Below the pieces are notes generated by a model. It did not search any database and was not told the DNA's origin. It saw only the letters and a list, made by a program, of their open reading frames with translations. Shown here piece after piece: positions 1 to 8,623 of a stretch of 64,000 bases of DNA. Source of the DNA: Allomesorhizobium sp043769475 (GTDB lineage Bacteria > Pseudomonadota > Alphaproteobacteria > Rhizobiales > Rhizobiaceae); the NCBI RefSeq assembly GCF_043769475.1, contig NZ_CP171729.1:5642001-5706000 (forward strand), in the 5' to 3' direction. Every line of letters begins with the position of its first letter. Positions within the stretch are counted from its first letter, which is position 1. The position numbers and the translations under genes were made by a program.

Positions 1-77
1 ACAAGCCGCTCCACCACATGGAGGCGATGTCGTAGGAAATAATCGCTGTCATTGCATATGACAGTGATCCTGGTCAT
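1..77 (-). CDS. Glycosyltransferase, N-terminal fragment (runs off the window)
   Basis: Only the first 25 codons are inside the window. The peptide starts MTRITVICNDSDYFLRHR, which resembles the N-terminus of GT4-type glycosyltransferases, where a short beta strand is followed by an asp/arg/his-containing loop. The ATG at 77 is preceded on the minus strand by GGAGA at a good distance, so the start is well supported. It follows the GT2 gene in the same direction and is probably the next gene of the same leftward polysaccharide operon. The family assignment rests on a short stretch and is tentative. Confidence 0.6.
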   Translation of the reverse strand, partial: MTRITVICNDSDYFLRHRLHVVERL

Positions 78-188
78 TCGCTGTTCTCCGGTGCTTTTGC
101 GGCCTTTGGGTGGTGCGCATCCATCGCATAGTCAAGCGGAAAAGGCCTCCGCGTCCAAACAGCCGCCGGAAACCGCATCGATGAGCGG

Positions 189-1100
189 TTAGCGTGCTTT
201 CAGCGATATGCTGTCCTTGGGGATTCCGGAGAGCGATTCGAGACGCCAACCGGGCGACAATTGCAGGGACAGGCGCGGCGCCTTCGCCAGCGACGCCGAA
301 AGCGCTCCCAGCGCGCGCAGTCTGGAGCCACGGAAACGATAAGCGGCCGCGATTTCGAGATCCATATAGCTGTCGAGGCGGGCAAAGAGCGCACGGTCCA
401 GCGCGTTCTGCCATTTCGCCCGTATGGCGGCGGCGGCAGGCTCAATCTGCTCGGGACGCTGCACGCGCTGCCTCTCGATCGCAACGGCTGCGACCGGAAG
501 TATTTCGAGCGAAAAGCCCTTCAGAGCCAGCGACAGGAACCAGTCGACATCCTCGAAGCGCCTGAGCGTCTCATCCTGGAATCCGGCGGCGGCAACGGCT
601 TTGGGCCCGTTCAGGATCACGCATGAGCCCGGCGAGAACCAGCATCCGGAGGCGAATGCGCGCGGCGCGGCGGCAGGACGGGGCCAGCGCAGGCGAGAGG
701 CGTCGTGGTTGGCGGTGAAGTCAATCCAGCCGCAGCCGAAAATGGTTGTCTCCAGCGCGCCTTGGCGAAGCCTCTCCTGCGCGCTCTGCCAGCGCTCGGC
801 TATACTGCCGCGGAGCAGGTAGTCGTCGCTGTCGAGGAAAGTAATCCAGTCGGTGCGCGCCTCGCGCATGCCTGTGTTGCGGGCGGCGGCCGGGCCGCGG
901 TTGCCCTCATGGCGTATCAGGCGAATGTTCAGACGATGCGCCAGATCGGGGTCGATCGCCGAGGGGGCGGGCGAACCGTCGTCGACCACGATGACTGCTT
1001 CGGGCAGGGTGTCCTGGCCATCGATGCTTCGGAGCGCCCGGTCCAGTGTATCCGGGCGGCCATAGACCGGAATTATGAGCGTCAGTGGCACTTTCTGCAT
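189..1100 (-). CDS. Family 2 glycosyltransferase
   Basis: A 303-residue cytoplasmic GT-A glycosyltransferase predicted to add one sugar to a lipid-linked glycan precursor. The N-terminus has the family fold start (LTLIIPVYGRPDTLDRAL), an Asp pair at about 40-41 for the nucleotide, a GNRGPAAARNTG loop at 66-77 and the metal-binding DSDD at about 90-93. No membrane segment is evident. It lies between a Wzy-like membrane protein (1138-2382) and the next glycosyltransferase (77-1), all leftward with short gaps, so it should be co-transcribed. Donor and acceptor cannot be told from sequence. Confidence 0.9.
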   Translation of the reverse strand: MQKVPLTLIIPVYGRPDTLDRALRSIDGQDTLPEAVIVVDDGSPAPSAIDPDLAHRLNIRLIRHEGNRGPAAARNTGMREARTDWITFLDSDDYLLRGSIAERWQSAQERLRQGALETTIFGCGWIDFTANHDASRLRWPRPAAAPRAFASGCWFSPGSCVILNGPKAVAAAGFQDETLRRFEDVDWFLSLALKGFSLEILPVAAVAIERQRVQRPEQIEPAAAAIRAKWQNALDRALFARLDSYMDLEIAAAYRFRGSRLRALGALSASLAKAPRLSLQLSPGWRLESLSGIPKDSISLKAR

Positions 1101-1137
1101 GATGAACTGCTAACAGAGAGCCAGATTGCGGGAAAGC

Positions 1138-2382
1138 TCAGCCACTGGACCGCGACTCGGAATCACGCCCGCTGCCAAAGACAAAAAACAGGCTGGTCAG
1201 TATTCCGACGATGAACAGCGAATCCGACAGATCATGGCCGATCATGTTGTTCAACAGACCGCTGAGGAAGAAGCTCGTCGCTATGCCTGCGGTCATCGCC
1301 AGACCATAGTCTCCCATTTCGTCACGGTTCTTGCGCCAAGCCAGGATAACCGGACCGAAGAGCATCATCGCAACGATCAGGGCGCCGGGAATGCCGTCGC
1401 GTACGGCATAGTTTAGAAAGACGTTGTGGAAATGCGAGTATGACAGGGTCGTCCCCGAGATCGCCCTGGTGCGCTCGATCATCAGCTCTTTGCTGTGACC
1501 CGGGCCGTGACCGAAGAACGGCGCTTCCGTAACCAGTTGCCAGCCGGCCTTCCAGACAGTCAGCCGCTGGCCGACTGATCCCGAGTAATCACCCTCTTCC
1601 ATTATCTGCCCGTAGTCTTCGATCAGCAGTTCGACCCGGTCGCGGACGAAAGGCGTGGCAAACAGCCCGAAGGCCAGCAGTACTACTGAAAATACAGCCA
1701 TCGACGGCAGTAGATAACGCCGCGCTATGTGATCACGATAGAACCAGATGCAGGCCGCCGGAACGACGATGAGTCCGGGCCAAAGGCCGCGTGTTCCCGA
1801 TAGGATGATGCTGCCGACGGACGCGAGTGCGGCCAGCGCGAACAGCACACGCCACCCCCCATGCGCACGCTGGCTGGCCAGGAAAGTAATCGTGAGGGTG
1901 ATGAAATTGGCAAGCGCGAAGGGATAGGCGTTACCGGCACCACCTTCGGCCCGCAGGCCAAATCCGAAGCTCTCTACCAGTGCGATCGCGAATGCCACAT
2001 AGGCGCCGCCCATCGCCGCGAGTTCGACCGCGTCGCGAACGCCGGAGCGTTCCGAAACCGAAAGGCGGGAATAGATGGGCAGGAAGGCCAGATAGAGCGT
2101 GTTCTGCCCGATCTCGTATAAGGTCACGACGCCATTGTATGTAACCGCCCCGGCAAGCGCTTCGATTGCGAAAAAACCCGCGAAGATCAGTGCCACTATC
2201 CGCGCCTCGCGAACGCGCGACAGCGGAAAATCCCGTCTCAGGAGGCGCACGATCGCCCAGATGAACGCACCGCCGACCATGAAGCTGACGGCGCTGCCGA
2301 TCACTGCGCCCCAGCCGGTGACGATCCCCATATAGAGGCGGTTCATCCTGTCCAGGGTCAGGCCGAAAATTGGTTGGGACAC
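1138..2382 (-). CDS. O-antigen ligase / Wzy-type polymerase family membrane protein
   Basis: A multi-pass inner-membrane protein with about 10-12 hydrophobic segments and a central non-membrane loop (about residues 240-310) containing the FFGHGPGHSKELM stretch typical of the O-antigen ligase/Wzy_C family. Such proteins polymerise or transfer lipid-linked oligosaccharides in the periplasm. The open frame extends to 2472 but would then overlap the upstream epimerase by 77 bases. I chose the GTG at 2382, 13 bases past that gene's stop, which gives 414 residues and MSQPIFGLTLDRMN at the N-terminus. ATG at 2346 is an alternative. Polymerase and ligase cannot be separated by sequence alone. Confidence 0.8.
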   Translation of the reverse strand: MSQPIFGLTLDRMNRLYMGIVTGWGAVIGSAVSFMVGGAFIWAIVRLLRRDFPLSRVREARIVALIFAGFFAIEALAGAVTYNGVVTLYEIGQNTLYLAFLPIYSRLSVSERSGVRDAVELAAMGGAYVAFAIALVESFGFGLRAEGGAGNAYPFALANFITLTITFLASQRAHGGWRVLFALAALASVGSIILSGTRGLWPGLIVVPAACIWFYRDHIARRYLLPSMAVFSVVLLAFGLFATPFVRDRVELLIEDYGQIMEEGDYSGSVGQRLTVWKAGWQLVTEAPFFGHGPGHSKELMIERTRAISGTTLSYSHFHNVFLNYAVRDGIPGALIVAMMLFGPVILAWRKNRDEMGDYGLAMTAGIATSFFLSGLLNNMIGHDLSDSLFIVGILTSLFFVFGSGRDSESRSSG

Positions 2383-2395
2383 TATAATTTCAACC

Positions 2396-3337
2396 TCATG
2401 ACCTCGACCTTCTGAAATCTCTTGCCACTTGCGTGAGACCGGGCCGGGGATTTTCAGTCCGCCGCCATCCATCTTCTGCTAGCGCCGAAGAATCGCAAAT
2501 CTGCTCGGCAAACAGGCCCTGCCAGCCTTCGCTGCGCCCCGCAAGCCTTGCAGCCGTCTTGAGCAGGCTGGCTGGAACGGGCAGCAGACGCTCGGGCCTG
2601 CCCAGCCCGGCGCGGAACGCCGTGAATATCTCGGCTGTGCTCACCGGATCGCGATCGCCCGGCAGGTAGACCTGGCGGGTTTGCGTCATCTGGAGCAGGT
2701 CGACCACCGCCGCGGCAAGTGCCTCCACCGAGAGCAGCGATCGACGATTGCGAAGGGCTCCGAACGGTAGAGGGTAGGGAGTATCGGCCAGATGGAGCAT
2801 CCTGGCGAGGTTTCCTTTCATGCCCGCCCCGTAAACCGGCGGCAGGCGAAGTATCGAAAGCCTGGAGGCGCTTGAGTCCGGAAAGTGCGTCAGCGCGGCG
2901 AGTTCCGCAACTCGCTTGGACCGCCCATAGGCGCAGGTCGGCTTGGCAGGCGTTTCCGACGTCAATATGCCGTCGAAACCGGCGCCGGCGACAGCACGGA
3001 TAGACGACATGAGGAGAAACTGGCCCCCGACTCCCCGCGCCGCGGCTTCGGCAAATCGTGCAGTCAGTTCCGCATTCGCCCGCATAAATTCGGATTCCGG
3101 CGTTTCGGCCGAAGCATTGGTGAGACCTGCGCCATGCACGACGTGATCGACGCCATCGAGGACACGGTCGAACTCGTAGAGCGAAGCGGCGGGATGCGGA
3201 AGGATGGCACTCTCGACACCTTTCTCCCGATTGCCGACCGTTCGCGAGATCGCCCGAACGGAAAAACCGGCGTCGCGCAGATGCTGTACGACTCTTCCCC
3301 CGACGAACCCGCTTGCTCCCGTTACCGCGACCAGCAT
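2396..3337 (-). CDS. NAD-dependent epimerase/dehydratase (extended SDR)
   Basis: A 313-residue extended short-chain dehydrogenase. It has the Rossmann signature TGASGFVGG at 6-14, a Ser pair at 111-112 and the catalytic YxxxK (Y137, K141 in AYGRSKRVAEL). Members act on nucleotide sugars, typically as UDP-hexose 4-epimerases or 4-ketoreductases. The gene starts 9 bases after the stop of prsE and is followed closely by the Wzy-like gene, so it belongs to the leftward operon that begins with the secretion genes. The substrate is not resolved. It differs clearly from the UDP-glucuronate 4-epimerase at 48009-49016. Confidence 0.85.
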   Translation of the reverse strand: MLVAVTGASGFVGGRVVQHLRDAGFSVRAISRTVGNREKGVESAILPHPAASLYEFDRVLDGVDHVVHGAGLTNASAETPESEFMRANAELTARFAEAAARGVGGQFLLMSSIRAVAGAGFDGILTSETPAKPTCAYGRSKRVAELAALTHFPDSSASRLSILRLPPVYGAGMKGNLARMLHLADTPYPLPFGALRNRRSLLSVEALAAAVVDLLQMTQTRQVYLPGDRDPVSTAEIFTAFRAGLGRPERLLPVPASLLKTAARLAGRSEGWQGLFAEQICDSSALAEDGWRRTENPRPGLTQVARDFRRSRS

Positions 3338-3345
3338 TCGCGAGG

Positions 3346-4668
3346 TTATTCCTCGCGGAAGGCGCGCGAGAACGAGTCGGCGAGCGGCTGGATGAGATAT
3401 TCGACGAAAGTCCGTTCGCCCGTTCTGATGAAGGTTTCGACCGGCATGCCTGGATAGATCTGGTCGGCGCTAATCTCAGGAGGCAGGTTTTCGGTGATCT
3501 TCAGCCGAGCCGTATAGTAGGGCAAGCCATTGGCTTCATCGATCAGGCGGTCGGCCGATATGTAGAAGACGGTGCCCGGCACCTGCGGCGTGGTGCGGGC
3601 ATTGAGCGCGGAAAAGAGCATGCTGGCTTCCTGGCCGATCCTCAGCAGGTCGATATCCTGGGGGCGCACTTGCGCCTCGATGATCAGTTCGCGAGTCGTC
3701 GGCAGCATCTGGATCACTGGCTCGCCCGGCCGGACCACGCTGCCCGGTGTGGTGTAGGCGGTCTTCACTATGATGCCGTCGGCGGGTGCACGGATGACCG
3801 TGCGCTCCAGTACCGATTGAGCCGCGCGTACCTGCTCTTCCAGGTCGGCGATCGATGCGCGAACGGTGTTGAGTTCTCCCACCGCCTGTTCGACCCGCGT
3901 GGTGGTCAGCCGTTCGGTCTGCTGGCGCGCTTCAACGATCTGGGTCGCCGAACTCGCTATCTGGGACTGAAGTGCGCCGACCTGGCCGATGAGTTCGGCC
4001 TCGCTGCGCAGCAGCGCCGTATACTCCGACCGGTTCGTCAGCCCCTGCGCCAGCAGTTCCTTCTTGCGGTTGACCTCCTCTCGCACGATGGCAAGCTGAT
4101 CCACGCCCGCCTTTTTCTGGGCGTTCAGGCCTTCAATGGCTTCCTTGAGCGCGGCGACGCGCTGGGCGAGTATCTCAACTTCCGCCCTGTAGCGGGCAAG
4201 GCGGGCGGCGAACTCCTTCTGCTGCTCGCTCACGATCGCCAGATGTCCCATCTTGTTTCCCGGCGCCGAGAAGCTGTCGGGTATGGAAAAGTTTTCCACG
4301 CCGTCTCGCTCGGCCTCAAGCCGCCATCCTTTGGCTTGCTGGGCGACCATTTGCTTGACCAGGCGATTGAGCTGCGCTTCCGCGACCGTGGAGTCGAGCA
4401 CTATAACCGGTTCGCCGGCGCGGACGCGTTCGCCCTCCCGGATACTGATCTCGCGGATAATTCCGCCCTCGAGGTGCTGGATGTTGATGTTCTGGCCGGC
4501 GGCTGCGACGATTCCGGGCGCGATAGCCGCGCCTGCGAGCGGCGCGGTAGCAGCCCAGAAGCCAAAGCCGCCGGCGAAACCCACGATGGTCAGATAGCCA
4601 GCCGCGGCAATCCTGCCGGTGCGTGTCGCCACCCGCTTGCGCCAGTCTTCTATTGTCTTCTCAGTCAT
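3346..4668 (-). CDS. prsE: Type I secretion periplasmic adaptor (HlyD/PrsE family)
   Basis: A membrane-fusion protein that bridges the inner-membrane ABC transporter to a TolC-type outer-membrane channel. One N-terminal membrane helix (about 18-42) is followed by a half-lipoyl motif (QHLEGGIIREISIREGE), a long coiled coil (about 85-280, many Ala/Glu/Arg heptads) and the second lipoyl half and beta barrel (IRAPADGIIVKTAYTTPGS). Length, 440 residues, fits the family. I chose ATG 4668 because GGAGGGG stands just before it; the frame opens at 4695. It lies 34 bases downstream of prsD. In rhizobia PrsDE exports RTX-type glycanases and adhesins, which matches the RTX genes in this window. Confidence 0.92.
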   Translation of the reverse strand: MTEKTIEDWRKRVATRTGRIAAAGYLTIVGFAGGFGFWAATAPLAGAAIAPGIVAAAGQNINIQHLEGGIIREISIREGERVRAGEPVIVLDSTVAEAQLNRLVKQMVAQQAKGWRLEAERDGVENFSIPDSFSAPGNKMGHLAIVSEQQKEFAARLARYRAEVEILAQRVAALKEAIEGLNAQKKAGVDQLAIVREEVNRKKELLAQGLTNRSEYTALLRSEAELIGQVGALQSQIASSATQIVEARQQTERLTTTRVEQAVGELNTVRASIADLEEQVRAAQSVLERTVIRAPADGIIVKTAYTTPGSVVRPGEPVIQMLPTTRELIIEAQVRPQDIDLLRIGQEASMLFSALNARTTPQVPGTVFYISADRLIDEANGLPYYTARLKITENLPPEISADQIYPGMPVETFIRTGERTFVEYLIQPLADSFSRAFREE

Positions 4669-4702
4669 TTCCCCTCCACGACCCGGCTTGAACACACCTG
4701 GG

Positions 4703-6445
4703 TCACCCGATCGAAACCCGCACCGACTCGCCGGTATCGCTGCGCGCTGGTGCAGGCTGCGCCTCGGGCGTTTTTTGCAGCCCTTGCGTCAGGCGCTGCA
4801 ATACGTCCTTTGCGGGTCCATAGAGCTCGATCTGCCCGTCGCGCAACATCAGCACCCGGTCGCATTTGGCTGCAATCGATGGTTTGTGGGTGATGATCAC
4901 GACGGTCCGCTTGCGCGCGCGCGCCTCGAGGATCGACTTCTCCAGCGCCTGCTCGCCTTCCGCATCCAGATTGGCGTTCGGTTCATCGAGGACGATGAGC
5001 TTGGGATCGCCGTAGAAAGCCCGGGCAAGGCCGATGCGCTGCTTTTCGCCGCCGGAGAGCCTCACTCCTATCGGGCCGATCTCGGTCGCGTAGCCTGCCT
5101 TCTGGCGCAGGATCATCTCATGAACCTGCGCGCGCTTCGCCGCCGCGACGATCTCCTCGTCGACCGCCTGCGGGTCGAACCGCGAGATGTTCTGGGCGAT
5201 TGTGCCGGGAAACAGCTCTACCTCCTGAGGCAAATAGCCCAGATGGCTTCCAAGTTCGTCCGCATCCCAGTTTTTGATGTCGGCGCTGTCCAGGCGGATG
5301 ACGCCGGATCGCGGAGCGATCGCGCCGACGATCAGCCGCGCCAGCGTCGATTTTCCCGCCTGGCTCGGTCCGATCAGCGCAACGGATTCGCCTGCCTCGA
5401 TCTTGAAGCTGATGCGCTTGATGAGCGGCTGAGCGCCCGGATCGGCATCGGGAACGAAATAGATGAGCTGGTCGGCGGCAAGCGCGCCTTCCGGCTCAGG
5501 CAGAGACACATGTTCGCTCGCTCTGGCCGCAGTTCCGCGAGCCAGCGCTTTCAGCCGTTGCCAAGCTCGCTGAGCGTCGACGAACTGGCGCCAACCGCCG
5601 ATGATCTGGTCGAGCGGCTGTAGGGCGCGCCCGGAGATGATGGAAGAGGCGAAGATCATGCCCGCTGTCATCTGCTCATCCAGCACCAGATAGGCGCCGA
5701 TGCCGAGGATCGCGATCTGAAGGACCATCCGGATGGTGCGCGACAGACCGCTGTAGAAGGCATTGATCTTATTCACCCGATCCGATGCGGCAAGCGAGTC
5801 GGCAAACCGGCTCCCCCACAATTGGAGGATGTTCGAGGACATGCCGAGCGCCCTGACCGTCTCAAAGTTGCGGGCGAAAGATTGCGCGGAGTTCATCGTG
5901 GAAACCAGCGTTTCGCTCGCCACCCGGCCGCTGCGGCTGGTCGCCACCTGGTTGAGAATGGCGACCGCAATCATCAATACGGCACCGACAAGCGTGATAA
6001 CGAAGAGCAGGGGATGAACGAAATAAAGAAGCACGATAAAGAGCGGTGCGAAGGGAACGTCGAAGAGAAAAAACAGCGCGCGTGAGGATACGAAGGCCCT
6101 GACCGTCGCAAGATCACGAAGCGGCTGGACATCGCCGAGACCCGCCCGGGGACCGTTCATCGACGCCAGGAACATGTCCGACCCGATCACCGTATCCAGT
6201 TTCGAGGCCACGCGGCTGGCATATTGCGCGCGAAAAACTTCGAGAAGCCCCAGAACAATCAGTGATGCGAGTGCAAAAAGGGAAACATAGACCAGCGTGT
6301 CCATGCTGGATGAAGGCAGCACGCGGTCATAGACCTGCAGCAGATACAGCGGAACGACAAGCAGAAGCACGTTCGCCGCCGCCGAGAAAAACCCGATCTC
6401 GACGATGCTCTTCAAGAAATACCGTTTAGTGTCAGCTGAAAACAT
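4703..6445 (-). CDS. prsD: Type I secretion ABC transporter (PrsD/AprD family)
   Basis: An inner-membrane exporter half-transporter, 580 residues, that uses ATP to drive unfolded RTX substrates out of the cell. The first 300 residues hold the membrane domain (start MFSADTKRYFLKSIVEIGFF, several hydrophobic helices). The ATPase domain follows: Walker A GPSQAGKST at about 358, signature LSGGEKQRIGLA at about 460, Walker B LIVLDEPNANLD at about 480. There is no N-terminal peptidase C39 domain, so substrates should carry uncleaved C-terminal signals. I prefer ATG 6445 over the GTG at 6451. No outer-membrane TolC gene is in the window. A decayed copy of this gene's 5' end lies at 50385-50458. Confidence 0.93.
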   Translation of the reverse strand: MFSADTKRYFLKSIVEIGFFSAAANVLLLVVPLYLLQVYDRVLPSSSMDTLVYVSLFALASLIVLGLLEVFRAQYASRVASKLDTVIGSDMFLASMNGPRAGLGDVQPLRDLATVRAFVSSRALFFLFDVPFAPLFIVLLYFVHPLLFVITLVGAVLMIAVAILNQVATSRSGRVASETLVSTMNSAQSFARNFETVRALGMSSNILQLWGSRFADSLAASDRVNKINAFYSGLSRTIRMVLQIAILGIGAYLVLDEQMTAGMIFASSIISGRALQPLDQIIGGWRQFVDAQRAWQRLKALARGTAARASEHVSLPEPEGALAADQLIYFVPDADPGAQPLIKRISFKIEAGESVALIGPSQAGKSTLARLIVGAIAPRSGVIRLDSADIKNWDADELGSHLGYLPQEVELFPGTIAQNISRFDPQAVDEEIVAAAKRAQVHEMILRQKAGYATEIGPIGVRLSGGEKQRIGLARAFYGDPKLIVLDEPNANLDAEGEQALEKSILEARARKRTVVIITHKPSIAAKCDRVLMLRDGQIELYGPAKDVLQRLTQGLQKTPEAQPAPARSDTGESVRVSIG

Positions 6446-6884
6446 CCCCACTCTCGCGTTTGCCCTGACTAGTGTAGACTTTTATCTATGCCACAAGCGA
6501 ACCGCCTTGGGCAATGTGAGCGATTCCGGATCGGCTTCGATTGTAGCTTTGGAATCCGGCGGGTTTTCGTCGTCGGCGTTCGCATTGCCCTACTCACAAC
6601 TGGCCAGCATCGTAGGAACAGACGATCGGCCTTTGGACCTGGGACACGCGATAGCTGCAGTGGCTCGGAACGGTGATTTAAGCAGCCAAAGATATCATTG
6701 TAAGTGGAGAACAAGTTAAAATTTAGCTGACGGCGCATGCTCTATTCCGAGCCAATCCCAATAACAGAAATTCAGACGAATGCAACGATTACCTTAGCCA
6801 TTCCGGCTAGATATAAGTGTCATTGCTTGATGTAGGAGCGATCATAAAGCGGGCATAGAGATCCGTGTGGGGATCATATTGCAG
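6446..6884. other. Promoter-containing spacer upstream of prsD
   Basis: No gene is recognised here. The stretch is more AT-rich than its surroundings, especially 6680-6830, and must contain the promoter of the leftward prsD operon. I could not pick one convincing -35/-10 pair. Confidence 0.4.
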
Positions 6885-6995
6885 TTGCGCTTGTGCTCGC
6901 CATGATTGAACGCTGCAATAGGCTTGCCTGCGAGAATGTTGCCGGTGAACAGGAACAGCGCCATGTCGGGACGGCTCACGTCCCGTAGGTTGCAT
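6885..6995 (-). pseudogene. Decayed internal fragment of a UDP-glucuronate 4-epimerase gene
   Basis: On the minus strand this stretch reads SRPDMALFLFTGNILAGK then PIAAFNHGEHKRN. The intact epimerase at 48009-49016 has GRPDMALFLFTRKILAGE then PIDVFNHGEHRRD at the matching place, so the fragment covers about 35 codons of that gene. Similarity is lost on both sides and there is no start or stop in context. It is a relic, not a gene. It sits directly upstream of prsD, mirroring the prsD relic upstream of the epimerase/dehydrogenase pair at 50.4 kb. Confidence 0.8.
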
Positions 6996-7033
6996 GGGAG
7001 GAAGGGGCATCCGATCGGCGCAGTCACCGACAG

Positions 7034-7813
7034 CTATTTCGTCGGCCCGCGCCCGACATGCCCCGCGTTGTCAAGACCAACGCTTCGCGGCCACAGCAGC
7101 TTTTTGAATGTCAATTCAGAACGGGTGAACTCGTGGTCGAAAAACGGCCTCGATTTCGACAGCAAGGGGAAACGATGGGGTTGAGCAGGCGTGATGAGAA
7201 TCGTGAAGATCCGTGCCAGTCTCGCCTTCTGCAGCATGACTAGCATTTCGACCGTCGCTGCAGGATCGCGCAAGGTGAAGACCAACTCCCAGCCAAAGGC
7301 ATTTGGCAACTGGTCGACTTCGATCACCAAGTGCGTCACACCCCGCTCTCGCCATACGGCGTCATAGCGATCGAAGGGAATGTTCGGTTGAACAACTTCG
7401 TCGCCGAGCTTTGCCCGGATATCTCCGCCCATGATGCCGGCGACAACGGCCGGCCTGTTCTTGTCGAGATTGGCCACGACGGCCGAGCCTATGGGCGGCT
7501 CCTCCACAGCCCTTTGAAGTGGGTCCAGAGCGACATGTTGCGGGGGAGCCGGCAGACGTAGGGCCGGACGCCTCCGAGGTTCGGTCGCCGAAACAATTTG
7601 TGGCTTTGCGGCCAGCTTGATGTCTCTCCAAAGCGCTGGCAACGCACCGATGCTACGGCGCTTCGCGAAGGACACAAAGGCCAACCCAAGCCGATAGCTG
7701 TGGGAGGCACGCAGCTGCATGTTCTCCAGCGCGAGTTTGCGATTTGCGTTCTCGAGATCAGAAAGATATTTCTCGATCCTTCTCGAATCTTCGTTCAAAT
7801 CGACGCTGGACAT
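7034..7813 (-). CDS. Unknown protein with N-terminal coiled coil
   Basis: A 259-residue soluble protein of no family I can name. Residues 5-40 form a likely coiled coil (SRRIEKYLSDLENANRKLAL), followed by ASHSYRLGLAFVSFAKRRS, a type of segment often seen at the ends of large rhizobial glycosyltransferases. A proline-rich linker follows, then a compact alpha/beta-looking C-terminal half with GWELVFTLRDPAATVEMLV. ATG 7813 has a GGGGGG tract before it and is preferred to ATG 7825. It is flanked by a methyltransferase and the polysaccharide operon, which suggests a role in glycan assembly; this is inference only. Confidence 0.6.
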   Translation of the reverse strand: MSSVDLNEDSRRIEKYLSDLENANRKLALENMQLRASHSYRLGLAFVSFAKRRSIGALPALWRDIKLAAKPQIVSATEPRRRPALRLPAPPQHVALDPLQRAVEEPPIGSAVVANLDKNRPAVVAGIMGGDIRAKLGDEVVQPNIPFDRYDAVWRERGVTHLVIEVDQLPNAFGWELVFTLRDPAATVEMLVMLQKARLARIFTILITPAQPHRFPLLSKSRPFFDHEFTRSELTFKKLLWPRSVGLDNAGHVGRGPTK

Positions 7814-7853
7814 TAAGCCCCCCATGGCGCGGCCGCTACGGCGCCGCTTTGCC

Positions 7854-8513
7854 TTAGACTTTCCTGCGGACAGCCACGTCGTTGTACATCATCGACTGGA
7901 AGGCAAAGAAGACGAATTCCCAGCCGTTGGCGATGCAGAATTCGTTCACTGCGCGAGCAACGCCGCAACGGCTCATCGAAGCCGGCGACCAAGTCGTGTA
8001 GTCGTTGAACACAAGAAGCCCGCCCGGCTTTACTTTGGATACGGCCGCCGTGATGTCTTTCTTGACCCCCTCGTAAGAGTGATCGCCGTCGATGTAGATC
8101 CAGTCGAAGTGGCCGTCCGGCATCGCAGACAGGTTGGTGGCGGAGTCGCCTTCATGAACGGTTATGATGCCGTTCCTTAATCCCGTTTCTATGTTCGATG
8201 GAATGATGCGCGACGTGTCGATCTCGAACAGGTGCAGTTCCTTGGGCGTGCAGGTCGAAAGGAGGTAATTTGCGAACGCACCCTGATCGGTGCCGACTTC
8301 CGCCACGACTGCATTGGCCGGCAGGAGCTTGACCATTTCCATCCGGTTCTGGATGAGGCGGCACCTGTCCAGCAAATGCTGGGGCATTTCCGGTGCCCGG
8401 TCGAAATACTGGATCTTGGCTCTGGAGACCGCCTGGACGGCCTGACCAAATTGCCTCCGCTTGACCTCGGCATTTTGCACGAGGTTGGCTTGGGCTTGTT
8501 TTGGATTCCTCAA
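7854..8513 (-). CDS. Class I SAM-dependent methyltransferase
   Basis: A Rossmann-type methyltransferase of the Methyltransf_24 kind. The SAM-binding loop is AEVGTDQGAF, the next strand ends with an acidic residue (LHLFEIDTSR), and the DWIYIDGDHSYEGVKKDI motif is characteristic of family members in polysaccharide clusters. The frame opens at 8645, which would overlap the divergent gene at 8624. I suggest the TTG at 8513 (219 residues, GGTGAG upstream), with ATG 8387 as the fallback. Probable role: O-methylation of a sugar in the exported glycan. The start is the weak point; the family is clear. Confidence 0.75.
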   Translation of the reverse strand: MRNPKQAQANLVQNAEVKRRQFGQAVQAVSRAKIQYFDRAPEMPQHLLDRCRLIQNRMEMVKLLPANAVVAEVGTDQGAFANYLLSTCTPKELHLFEIDTSRIIPSNIETGLRNGIITVHEGDSATNLSAMPDGHFDWIYIDGDHSYEGVKKDITAAVSKVKPGGLLVFNDYTTWSPASMSRCGVARAVNEFCIANGWEFVFFAFQSMMYNDVAVRRKV

Positions 8514-8564
8514 GGGCTCACCTATGTCGTCGGTTCGGGTTCGTAAAGGTTGAAGTCGCAGGAC

Positions 8565-8584
8565 GAGCGTACTAAGAGACGCTC
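8565..8584. promoter_or_regulatory. Inverted repeat between divergent genes
   Basis: GAGCGT and ACGCTC arms separated by 8 bases lie in the short divergent spacer between the methyltransferase gene and the tandem glycosyltransferase gene, 40 bases before the latter's ATG. It could be an operator or a leader hairpin. Six-base arms can arise by chance. Confidence 0.25.
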
Positions 8585-8623
8585 TCTTGCAGAAAGCCGT
8601 CGGAAATTCAAGCTGAGACAACC

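Noticed and set aside
3313..4893. Plus-strand open frame of 526 codons
   Set aside because: It lies wholly antisense to prsE and the end of prsD, whose motifs are unmistakable. Long antisense frames are expected in high-GC DNA.
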